A stretch of DNA of 64,000 nucleotides from positions 1 through 64,000 of the forward strand of contig CAZTVF010000010.1 of the NCBI GenBank assembly GCA_964616985.1. The letters run 5' to 3'. Positions 35,066-43,014 of the stretch are shown here, piece by piece. The DNA is from CAZTVF01 sp964616985. Its GTDB lineage: Bacteria > Planctomycetota > Phycisphaerae > SM23-33. The notes under the pieces were generated by a model. It worked only from the letters and a program-made list of their open reading frames with translations. It was not told the origin of the DNA and searched no databases. The position numbers were made by a program, and so were the translations under genes. Positions within the stretch are counted from its first letter, which is position 1; each line of letters opens with the position of its first letter.

Positions 35066-36925
35066 TCAAACTTGCACTCGCGCCAGTTCGCGCCGGCGGA
35101 ACAGGGCGCACCCCAGCGCCATCACCACCAGGCATCGCAGGCCGATGGTCACCACGGCCGTGAGGCCCACGCCGTCCCAGGGCACGATCAGGCCCTCCAC
35201 CAGCATGTCCGACCGCCACGTGGAGGCGAAGTCGGGGAGGATCACCGCCATCACCGCGAAGATGTAGTGCCCCACGCCGGTGATGAAGTCGCTGTAGCCG
35301 GGCGTGTATTTCACCGCGTCAACCAGGAACACCCGGGCCATCGTGAACGGAAGCAGCGTCAGGCACGACAGCACCGCCACCGGAAAAGACAGGATGCTGC
35401 CGGCGAGGATGCCGATGGCCGCCAGGAACACCAGCTGCAGTGCCATCAAAAGGCATACGCGGACGAAGTTCCATTCAAACGTGTCCTCGCTGAACAGCAA
35501 GGCCATATCGTCCCGGTCGATCTGCACCGAGGACGTGGTCATGTTGGTGAACCGCACGACCATGCGGCCGTCCTGGCTGACGGCGCGGGCGGAGATGGTC
35601 AGGGTGATGGGCCGGCCCAGGGGGTCGCGGCGCGGCATCCACTGGCGGCCGCCCGTGCCGGGGTTTTCGATCTCCCAGAGGCTCTCGATCATCGGCAGTT
35701 CCTGGCCGTCGGCCTGCCGCTCGGTCGGCAGATCGCCCGTGGCGGTGGCGCGGAAGGTCAACTGCAGCACCGGCTCCAGGACGATTTTCGCCTCCTGGTT
35801 GACCAGCAGCCCCAGGCCCTGCCCATCGAAGGCCTCGGGCGGGAATCGCAGAAGGCACGCGCCGGCCTCCACGCCCATCACGCGGCAGGGAGAGTTGTTC
35901 AGCAGCACGGGGTAGTCCTGCTGCAGCTTCCGCAGGACCCTGGGCTCGGCCCGCACGCGGAGCAGTCGCAGGGCCGCGTTGGCTTCCAGCACCGTGCAGG
36001 GGGCGACGAATTCCTGCCCGGCTACGCCGACGTGCGAGAATGTCCACGTCAGCCCGCCCCTCGGGGCGGCCGAGCCCCCCCGCTGCGACACCTGCTTGCG
36101 GAGCTCGTCGATCAGCCTCTGGGCGGCCAGCTCCTCATCGCCGCCGGTGCGCGACTTCCACGCCTCCAGCGCGCCGGCGTAGGCGTTCTCGCGGTGCAGG
36201 CGTTCCATCTCGCCCTTGACGTTGATGTCAAAATTGGGATCTGGATCGGGACGAATGCGGCCGCGAGCGGTGAAGACTTCCGTTTCGATGGCCCGGCGAT
36301 CCTGGCCGCTGAACGCGGGCTGCGTGCGGAGGTGCTCGGCCACCGCGTAGATGGCCACCGACGCCCCCGCCAGCAGCACCAGGCCCAGCATCACCACGCC
36401 CAGCCAGCGGCCGATCATGTACTGCCAGCGAGGCAGAGGCTTGGTGGCGGTGATGAAGATCTGCTTATTGCTGACGTCGGAGGAGATGACGCTGCAGCCG
36501 AGGAAGATCGTCACGACGCTCACCAGGACCAGCGTCAGGCTCATGCTCCAACTGAGGAAGGTTCGGATCTTGCCGGCCAGCGTGCCGTCGCCCTTGGCGA
36601 TGGCCGGGAGGAGGCACAGCATGACCACCAGGAGCACCATGAACAGCAGGCCGATCTTGGTTCGTATGCACTGGGCGAAGGTCTGCCGCGCCATCGCCCG
36701 CACGCCCGAGATCGCCAGCAGCGTCACCGCCTCCAGGCACAGCAGCACCGAGCTGGCCACCAGCAACGGCAGGCTGACCTTGCCGGCAGAGAACAGCAAG
36801 GGCCCGGCCCACACGGCGGTCACCGACAACAACGCCAGCGACTCGATGAGGACGAGCACGCCGGTCCAGCTGCGCTTGGCCGCCGCGGTCGACAGATCGT
36901 GATAGTTGGGGGCGAGGTTGCTCAT
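35066..36925 (-). CDS. ABC-2 type permease with large extracytoplasmic insert
   Basis: 619 residues. About six membrane spans are split by a soluble region of some 270 residues (about 210-480). Before the insert, FLGCSVISSDVSNKQIFITA and TKPLPRWQYMIGRWLGVV match the cytoplasmic loop of ABC-2 permeases, and the last span ends CALFRRRELARVQV. The insert is beta-rich (LTWTFSHVGVAGQEFVAPC, then LTISARAVSQDGRMVVRF). The gene starts 4 bp after the ATPase stop, so the two should pair. A second permease with the same loop (43015-44652) is transcribed divergently from the other end of the operon. Substrate unknown. Confidence 0.87.
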   Translation of the reverse strand: MSNLAPNYHDLSTAAAKRSWTGVLVLIESLALLSVTAVWAGPLLFSAGKVSLPLLVASSVLLCLEAVTLLAISGVRAMARQTFAQCIRTKIGLLFMVLLVVMLCLLPAIAKGDGTLAGKIRTFLSWSMSLTLVLVSVVTIFLGCSVISSDVSNKQIFITATKPLPRWQYMIGRWLGVVMLGLVLLAGASVAIYAVAEHLRTQPAFSGQDRRAIETEVFTARGRIRPDPDPNFDINVKGEMERLHRENAYAGALEAWKSRTGGDEELAAQRLIDELRKQVSQRGGSAAPRGGLTWTFSHVGVAGQEFVAPCTVLEANAALRLLRVRAEPRVLRKLQQDYPVLLNNSPCRVMGVEAGACLLRFPPEAFDGQGLGLLVNQEAKIVLEPVLQLTFRATATGDLPTERQADGQELPMIESLWEIENPGTGGRQWMPRRDPLGRPITLTISARAVSQDGRMVVRFTNMTTSSVQIDRDDMALLFSEDTFEWNFVRVCLLMALQLVFLAAIGILAGSILSFPVAVLSCLTLLPFTMARVFLVDAVKYTPGYSDFITGVGHYIFAVMAVILPDFASTWRSDMLVEGLIVPWDGVGLTAVVTIGLRCLVVMALGCALFRRRELARVQV

Positions 36926-36929
36926 GCGG

Positions 36930-38111
36930 TTACGACTTCCCCTTGCCGTCGTCCCTGCGGAGAAGCTGGTCGATCACCGAGCGGTCCGCCGGCGAAGGCT
37001 TCGTCGGCTGGGGTGCCGGCTCGGCCGCGGGCCCAGGCGGTTGCGCCTTGGCCTTGGGCGCCATCAGCACGTCGAGCACTTCTTGGACCGGCGGGGCCGG
37101 TGCGGCCGGCGCGGGCGCGGCGGGCTCTTGCACCCTCTCCTGCGCCTTGGCGGCCAGGAGCTGGTCGATCACCTGCCGGGCCTCGGGCGTCTGGCCGCGG
37201 AGGAAGTCGGCCACCTTGCCGCCGGCAACGGCGCCGCCGGTGATGACCTTCTGATCCTGCGCCTCCTGCACAATGCGGAGGAAGAGCGTTTCGAGGCGGT
37301 CCCGAGGCCGCGTGACCGATCGCAGATCCTTGCCCGCCTGGGCGAGCAGGTCGCGGACGCGGCCGATGAGTTCGGGGCCCAGGTCATCGGTAGTCAACTG
37401 CGTCAGCTCGCTCTGGGCGAGGAGCTCGTCGATGCTGCCCATCGCGCGGCGTTTGCCGCCGTAGAGGATGCACACGCGGTCGCACACATCTTCGACGTCG
37501 GCCAGCAGGTGGCTGGAGACGATGACCGTCTTGCCGCGCAGGGCCAGCGTACGGATGAGGTCCTTGAATTCCCGCGTGCCGATGGGGTCCATGCCGCTGG
37601 TGGGCTCGTCGAGGATCAGCACGTCGGGGTCGTTGATGAGCGCCTGGGCCAGGCCGATGCGGCGCTGCATGCCCTTGGAATACTCTCCCACGCGGCGGAA
37701 GGCGACGCTCGAGAGCCCCACCATGTCCAGGAGCATGTCGATGCGGCGGCGGCGCTCCGGACGGGGCTGCTGGAAGAGGCGGCCGTAGAAGTCCAGCGTC
37801 TCGCGGGCGTCCAGGAACGGGTACAGGTACGATTCCTCGGGCAAGAAGCCGATCCGCTTCTTGACGGCGACGTCGGCGGGCGGGCGCCCCAGCACGGCGA
37901 TCTGCCCTCGCGTGGGAAACAGCAGCCCCAGGATCATCTTGAGCGTGGTGCTCTTGCCCGAGCCGTTTGGCCCCAGCAGCCCGAAGACCTCGTGCGGCAG
38001 CACGTCGAGGTCCAGCTCCGAAACCGCCGTCACCTTTTCGCGCAGCCAGAAGTCGCGAAAGACCTTGGTCAGCTTTCGGACGGCCACCACGCTGGAGTTG
38101 TCTTGTATCAT
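36930..38111 (-). CDS. ABC transporter ATP-binding protein with Pro/Ala-rich tail
   Basis: 393 residues. Walker A GLLGPNGSGKSTTLKM, Q-loop region GFLPEESYLYPFL, signature YSKGMQRRIGLAQAL, Walker B DVLILDEPTSGMDP and the switch His in VIVSSHLL are all intact. The domain resembles ATPases of ABC-2 exporters (GldA/NatA type). After about residue 310 the protein has an unusual tail with two DQLL segments (VIDQLLAAKAQ and VIDQLLRRDDG) separated by Pro/Ala-rich linkers, which could dock partner proteins. The ATG at 38111 lies 4 bp from the HflK-like stop. A longer frame upstream is overlap only. Confidence 0.93.
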   Translation of the reverse strand: MIQDNSSVVAVRKLTKVFRDFWLREKVTAVSELDLDVLPHEVFGLLGPNGSGKSTTLKMILGLLFPTRGQIAVLGRPPADVAVKKRIGFLPEESYLYPFLDARETLDFYGRLFQQPRPERRRRIDMLLDMVGLSSVAFRRVGEYSKGMQRRIGLAQALINDPDVLILDEPTSGMDPIGTREFKDLIRTLALRGKTVIVSSHLLADVEDVCDRVCILYGGKRRAMGSIDELLAQSELTQLTTDDLGPELIGRVRDLLAQAGKDLRSVTRPRDRLETLFLRIVQEAQDQKVITGGAVAGGKVADFLRGQTPEARQVIDQLLAAKAQERVQEPAAPAPAAPAPPVQEVLDVLMAPKAKAQPPGPAAEPAPQPTKPSPADRSVIDQLLRRDDGKGKS

Positions 38112-38115
38112 TCGC

Positions 38116-39474
38116 CTACTTCTTGTTCGCGGGGTTATTCGCGTCAGCCTTCTGGGCGGCCAACATCTGGTTGCGCATATCTTTGGCAATCTCCGGCGGC
38201 GTGTTGATCTCAACGATCGTCTTCTGGGTCTTGCTGAAGCTCCACATCCACTTGACCACCGAGGGTGATTGCAGGATCTCCTGGCGGGTCTGCGTCCATT
38301 CGCGGGCCATGAGGAACTGCGGGTTGTTGAGGTACTCCGGCAGCAGTTGCTCGAAACGCTTCACGCGGGCCTGCACGTCCAGGTTGACCTTGCTCTTGTA
38401 CCCATCGGCGGCGGCCACCAGCTTGGAGACCTCGCCAGTGGTGGCCTGGCTGACGAGAATCTCATCGATTCGCCGCAGGATGGCGTCGGCGGCGTTGGCG
38501 TCGTCTTCGCGGCGGGCGGTTTCATACTTGCCGATGAGATCCATCTCGGCGTTGGCCTCGCCGTGCTGCGTGCTCAAGTCGCGCCACGGCTCGCCGACGA
38601 ACTTGGCGTAGTTGGGCCCGCACACGCCGATCAAGGCGTCGGAGGCCTCGCGGCGGGCCTTGTCGCGTTCGGCCTCGGCCTGCTGGCCGGCCCGCTGGGC
38701 CGCGGCATATTCCGGCAGCGCCCGCACCGGCCAGGTCGACCGCAGCACGTTGGGCACCGACAGCGTGATGCCCGCGTCCCGCTCGTTGAGGATCTTCTGC
38801 GCCTCGGCCTGCACGTCGTTGCGGAACTTGTCCTGTTCCTGGCCGCTCATGAGCCTCTCGGCCGTGCGCATGGCGGCGGCGCGGATGGCCGCGGCGTCAA
38901 TGGCCGAGCGGACGGCCTTGTCGGCCTCGATGAACAGGTTGGCGTCCGACGACCCCAGCCGCACGTTTCGCATGAAGGCCAGCACGTCGGTCACGCGGTA
39001 TCCGCAGGAAAGCTCCATGTGGATCAGGTACGCGTCGCCCGTCAGCAGCGCCCCGTCGATGCCCGGGCGCAGGCCCGGGTCCTGCGTGGTGCGCTTGGAC
39101 AGGTCCAGCGACTTCTCCTCGGCGGTCTCGAACATCCAGAAATCCTGAACGTTCAGCGTCTGCTGGCGGACCGGGATGACGGCGATCTGCCCCACCGGGA
39201 ACGGCCAGGTGTACTGCAGCCCCTCGCCGGTGACGCCCACGACCTTGCCCAGCACGCTCTTGACGCCCATCGAGCCCGAGGGCACCTGCTTGACGCCCGC
39301 GAACAGGAACAGGCCCAAGATGAACACCATCAGCACCGTCAGCAGGCGGAAGCTGAGGCGCAGGGCATCCGAAAGGCTCTTGGCGGCCGGGTCACGCTGG
39401 TGGTCCAGGATCTCGGCCTGGGCCTCGTGCTCGTGATCGCACTCGTCATGATGATGGTGATGATGATCTAGCAT
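38116..39474 (-). CDS. SPFH/band 7 protein (HflK-like) with natural His-rich N-terminus
   Basis: 452 residues. GGAG 6 nt before ATG at 39474. It starts MLDHHHHHHDECDHEHE, a natural hexahistidine followed by more His, Cys and acidic residues, a likely metal-binding cytoplasmic tail. One membrane span lies at about 44-62, then the SPFH domain (QVPSGSMGVKSVLGKVVGV, GEGLQYTWPFPVGQI, GDAYLIHMELSCGYRV), a coiled-coil region with many Ala/Glu/Arg residues and a long C-terminal extension. HflK and HflC normally form a membrane cage around the FtsH protease; no ftsH gene is present here. It lies 15 bp after the HflC-like gene and 4 bp before the ABC ATPase gene. Confidence 0.87.
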   Translation of the reverse strand: MLDHHHHHHDECDHEHEAQAEILDHQRDPAAKSLSDALRLSFRLLTVLMVFILGLFLFAGVKQVPSGSMGVKSVLGKVVGVTGEGLQYTWPFPVGQIAVIPVRQQTLNVQDFWMFETAEEKSLDLSKRTTQDPGLRPGIDGALLTGDAYLIHMELSCGYRVTDVLAFMRNVRLGSSDANLFIEADKAVRSAIDAAAIRAAAMRTAERLMSGQEQDKFRNDVQAEAQKILNERDAGITLSVPNVLRSTWPVRALPEYAAAQRAGQQAEAERDKARREASDALIGVCGPNYAKFVGEPWRDLSTQHGEANAEMDLIGKYETARREDDANAADAILRRIDEILVSQATTGEVSKLVAAADGYKSKVNLDVQARVKRFEQLLPEYLNNPQFLMAREWTQTRQEILQSPSVVKWMWSFSKTQKTIVEINTPPEIAKDMRNQMLAAQKADANNPANKK

Positions 39475-39489
39475 GTTTTCTCCGTGCGA

Positions 39490-40452
39490 TTACTTCGAGC
39501 TGTTCAGCGGCGGCAGCACCGGCTGGGTGGTCGGGATGGGAACGATGTCCTGCGTGGGGGGCGAGTTGAACAGCTTGATCATCGGCAGCGTGTTCTGGTC
39601 CAGCAGGATGACGGTGCGCGACTGCAACTCGATCTTGAGCGACTCGAGTGATCGGAGGAACTTGGCCAGTTCGGGGTTGCTCTGGAACTTGGAGTAATAC
39701 GCCGCGGCCATCACGTCGCCTTCAAGGCGGATGCCGTTGGCCTTGCGATCGGCGAAGGCGAGGATCTTGTCGCTGGCGGCCTTGGCCCGCTCGCGGATGG
39801 CCATGGCCTGGGCGCGCCCGCGGTTTTCGTAATCGGCGGCGACTTTGGCCCGCTCTTCCTTCATCGTGTTGATGACGGTCTCGGAGACGCTGGCGGGCAG
39901 GCCCAGGTTCTTGATGCCCACGCGGACGATCTCGATGCCGTAGTCCTTGGCCACGCGCGGCGCCAGCGCCTGCTGGATCTCGCGCTCGATGTCTTCCTGC
40001 TTCATCTTGGCCGGGTCGGTGTTGATCAGCTCGCCCAGCGGACGGCTGGCGATGGCCGCGGCCTTGGCGCCGCGGAGGATGCTGCGGACCTGCTCCTGCG
40101 CGGCATCGACCGTCTTGATCGACCGCAGGAACTGCGCCCCATCCTGGATTCGCCAGCAGCAGAACATCGTGACGACGACGTTCTTCTTGTCGCGCGTGGG
40201 GGTCTGCTCGGTGGCGTCCTCGAACTCGAAGGCGCGCGTGTCGTAGCTGATCGCCTCTTCGATGGGATAGAACCACTTCCAGTGCAGGCCCGCTTCGTTG
40301 GGGTCGCGGCCGGAGAACACTCGCACCGTCTGCCCGAAGCGGGTGACCACGACGAGCTCGTTGGGCTCTTCCACCAGGAACGCCACGGTGGAGAGCATCA
40401 TGCACACCACCACCAGCACCGCCAGCACAACCATGCCAATATGCTTTTTCAT
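39490..40452 (-). CDS. SPFH/band 7 protein (HflC-like)
   Basis: 320 residues. AGAGGA precedes ATG at 40452. A single N-terminal span (about residues 5-26) is followed by the band 7 domain: EEPNELVVVTRFGQTVRVF, a DKKNVVVTMFCCWRI strand, RSILRGAKAAAIASRPLGEL, then DYGIEIVRVGIKNLGLPASV and a charged coiled-coil (MKEERAKVAADYENRGRAQA), all as in HflC. The C-terminus is Pro/Thr-rich. It belongs to the middle of the SPFH/ABC operon, preceded by a 107-bp gap that contains a degenerate hairpin repeat. Confidence 0.9.
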   Translation of the reverse strand: MKKHIGMVVLAVLVVVCMMLSTVAFLVEEPNELVVVTRFGQTVRVFSGRDPNEAGLHWKWFYPIEEAISYDTRAFEFEDATEQTPTRDKKNVVVTMFCCWRIQDGAQFLRSIKTVDAAQEQVRSILRGAKAAAIASRPLGELINTDPAKMKQEDIEREIQQALAPRVAKDYGIEIVRVGIKNLGLPASVSETVINTMKEERAKVAADYENRGRAQAMAIRERAKAASDKILAFADRKANGIRLEGDVMAAAYYSKFQSNPELAKFLRSLESLKIELQSRTVILLDQNTLPMIKLFNSPPTQDIVPIPTTQPVLPPLNSSK

Positions 40453-40480
40453 ATCATTCCTCTACGCTTCTCACTCGATG

Positions 40481-40500
40481 GGCGGCCTTCCTGGGCCGCC
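40481..40500. repeat. Degenerate GGTGGCGGCC-family hairpin
   Basis: GGCGGCC (40481-40487), 6-nt loop, GGCCGCC (40494-40500) in the 107-bp gap between two SPFH genes of one operon. It may reduce readthrough or protect the downstream message. Confidence 0.55.
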
Positions 40501-40559
40501 TCCTGGGACCGGCACTTCGGGGGCGCAGGACGCGCCGCCCTCACATCATCGACCACAGG

Positions 40560-42884
40560 CTACGGCGCCCTTGTCGGGGGCGGGGGCTTGTCGGTCGGAT
40601 CGATCACCTGCAGCGGATCGCTCTCGCGGTGCAGGTTCAGGCGGCACTCGACCAGGTCGCGGTCGACGGCCAGCACGTACTTGTACGCGTTGGGCAGCAC
40701 TTCATCCCACACGGCCAGCCAGCGGTCCAGCATGTATACGCTGGGGCTGGCCTGATAGGCGGCCAATTCGCGCGGGAAGGCGTCCCACCGCCCCCGCTCC
40801 TTCATTTCCTTCTGCCAGCGATACGCGCCCGCGCGGGCCACCATCGCGGCCGGCTCGCCCGTCGTGCCGGCGAAGAAAAGGTCGGCATCCTTGGCTGCGG
40901 CCGCCGACGCCGCGGCGAAATCGAACTTCCCGCCCTTGGCCGCCGTCTCCTGGATCTGCTGCAACTGGGCCAGATGCTCCAGGAACTTCGCCCGCAGTAC
41001 GGCCTTGCCGCTGAGCGATTCCTCGCGCGCCTTGCCGCCCAGCTGCTCCAGTTCAAGCTCCTCGTTGAGGACCTGGATGTTGTCGCTGGCGCTGCGGATG
41101 TACTCCCCGAGCTTGCGGGCGAAGTCGGGCTTGCCGATGGCCGGCTGAAGCTCGTCCAGTTCCTGCAGCCGCTGGATCGCCAGCGCCAGGTGCAGCGCCG
41201 TCAGCTGGTCGCCGGCCACGTTGGTCAGCAGGCGCGTGGCCTCGGCCTCGGCCTGGAACCGCATCTCGTCCTGGGCCCGCTCGGCCTTGAGGACCTTCTC
41301 GAAGTCGGGGGCGACGGCGGCCGGCGGATGCACGGCCAGCAGCCCCACGTGAGTCACCTCGATGCCCAGGCCCCTGCCATTGAGGTTGCCCGAGCCCAGG
41401 GCGTCGGTGGCCTCCTGGATCTTCTTCATCATCTCCGCCGCGGCACGCTGGCGGCCATACGTCATGATCGCCTCGGGGCGATCGGCCGCCGCCGAGTCCG
41501 CCACCGGCGAGTCCAGCGTGGCCGACGCGCAGTAGCGGGTGAGTTCCCGGCAGGCGATGTCATGGACGATCTTGTCGGCATCGACGAAATCATTGAGGTA
41601 CCGGTGCAGGTCCTTGACCTTGTACTGCACGGAGACGACGAGCTTGATGATGTTGACCGGCGGGGCCTCATCGATCTTGCGGGCGTCGCCGTGGGCGGGC
41701 ACGGCAATGATGAAGTCCGCCTCGCGCATCGCGCCGTGCTCCTGCGTCCACAGGGCGATTTCCCTGCCCATGATGAAATCCGCGTCCCGCTGGGCCGCGT
41801 CGCGCGGGCCGTCGGTGCCCAGCAGAATCTGGTTCACCTTGCCCGTCTCGAACCGCTGCACCGAGTCGATCGGCCAGGGCCACTTGGCATACACGCCCGG
41901 CGGCAAGGGCTGCTCGCTCTGCAGGCGGCCCAGGTGGCGGATGATGCCCGAATGCCCCTCGGGAATGATCACCAGCGAGGTCATGGCGATCATGATCGCC
42001 GCCCCGGCGATCAGCAGCGGCACCAGCGACCGCCCCACCAGCTGGTAGAACCACGTCTTGGAGACCTCGAAACCGAACTGGTAGTTCATCGCCTCGGCGA
42101 TCGAGTGCCCCACCTTGTCGGGCTCGGCCACGAGGTTGAACAGCCGGCTGTCGAAGCTGGGGCGATGCTCCTGCCCGGGCAGCCGCGGCCGGTAGATGTC
42201 CAGCACGAAGTTGAGCACCAGTTCCACCGACAGCACCAGCTGCGCGATGGGAATGACGAACGCGATGACGATGTCGACCTTGGCGTAGTTCACCCAGGCG
42301 GCGAACACCGCCGCCCCCACCAGGCCGATGAAGACCGTGTTGACCAGCAGGTAGCTTCCCGCCGCCCGAAGCAGGCGCCACCGCGGCACGCGGGACATGC
42401 CGATGGAATAGGCCCCCAGCAGCAGGCCGGCGAATGCCGCCAGGCCCAGCAGCAGGACGGCCTGCAGTGGTGCGTTCATGTGGGGGAAGGTTTCGCGGGC
42501 GGTGAGGTAACGCAGCATGGAGATGCCCGTCGCCACGTGGAAGCCTGCCCACGCCAGCGTGAAGCCCGCCACCACCCAGCGGTCGACCCAGGCCACCCGC
42601 GCCGCGGCCGGGCGCGTGTCCTTGTCGCGCTGGAAGATCGTGGCTTCCTTCCCGCCGCGAGACAGGTCCTCCAGCTCGATGGCCTCCTGGCGTTCCAGCT
42701 GGCGGCAGTACATCATGATGGCCGTCAGGGCCCACAGGGCCATGCCGCCACCCAGCAGCCACAGCGATGCCATCGCCGCCACTGAGTGCGTCCACAGGAA
42801 GAGGATCAGCATCAGCGCCAGCAGCACCGTCTGCAGCCCCAGGCCGGTCAAGGCCACGTTCTTCGCACGTCGTTGCTCAACCAT
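40560..42884 (-). CDS. Polytopic membrane protein fused to SPFH domain
   Basis: 774 residues. ATG at 42884 with AGAGG upstream. The first 280 residues contain about six membrane spans in pairs; another span (LVPLLIAGAAIMIAMTSLVI, about 290-310) leads directly into an SPFH domain: PEGHSGIIRHLGRL, PPGVYAKWPWPIDSVQRF, VSVQYKVKDLHRYLNDFVDA and IEVTHVGLLAVHPPAAVAPD, followed by a long coiled coil. HflK-like proteins normally have one span, so the polytopic N-terminus is unusual. It is the first gene of the minus-strand operon and is divergent from a paralogous ABC permease, with a 130-bp shared promoter region. Confidence 0.87.
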   Translation of the reverse strand: MVEQRRAKNVALTGLGLQTVLLALMLILFLWTHSVAAMASLWLLGGGMALWALTAIMMYCRQLERQEAIELEDLSRGGKEATIFQRDKDTRPAAARVAWVDRWVVAGFTLAWAGFHVATGISMLRYLTARETFPHMNAPLQAVLLLGLAAFAGLLLGAYSIGMSRVPRWRLLRAAGSYLLVNTVFIGLVGAAVFAAWVNYAKVDIVIAFVIPIAQLVLSVELVLNFVLDIYRPRLPGQEHRPSFDSRLFNLVAEPDKVGHSIAEAMNYQFGFEVSKTWFYQLVGRSLVPLLIAGAAIMIAMTSLVIIPEGHSGIIRHLGRLQSEQPLPPGVYAKWPWPIDSVQRFETGKVNQILLGTDGPRDAAQRDADFIMGREIALWTQEHGAMREADFIIAVPAHGDARKIDEAPPVNIIKLVVSVQYKVKDLHRYLNDFVDADKIVHDIACRELTRYCASATLDSPVADSAAADRPEAIMTYGRQRAAAEMMKKIQEATDALGSGNLNGRGLGIEVTHVGLLAVHPPAAVAPDFEKVLKAERAQDEMRFQAEAEATRLLTNVAGDQLTALHLALAIQRLQELDELQPAIGKPDFARKLGEYIRSASDNIQVLNEELELEQLGGKAREESLSGKAVLRAKFLEHLAQLQQIQETAAKGGKFDFAAASAAAAKDADLFFAGTTGEPAAMVARAGAYRWQKEMKERGRWDAFPRELAAYQASPSVYMLDRWLAVWDEVLPNAYKYVLAVDRDLVECRLNLHRESDPLQVIDPTDKPPPPTRAP

Positions 42885-43014
42885 TTTCGGCAACCTCTGC
42901 TTGCATGCGGCTCGCGGCTCGTTCTACAATCGCCCCGAGCACGGGATTGAAACCTTTTAATTCAGCGGCCGTAGGATGTTTGTTGGCCGCAACTTCGCGT
43001 ACAAAGTGAGACTT

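Noticed and set aside
39424..39474. Engineered His-tag or vector contamination
   Set aside because: The His stretch is inside a chromosomal operon with normal neighbours, and continues as DECDHEHE rather than any vector linker.
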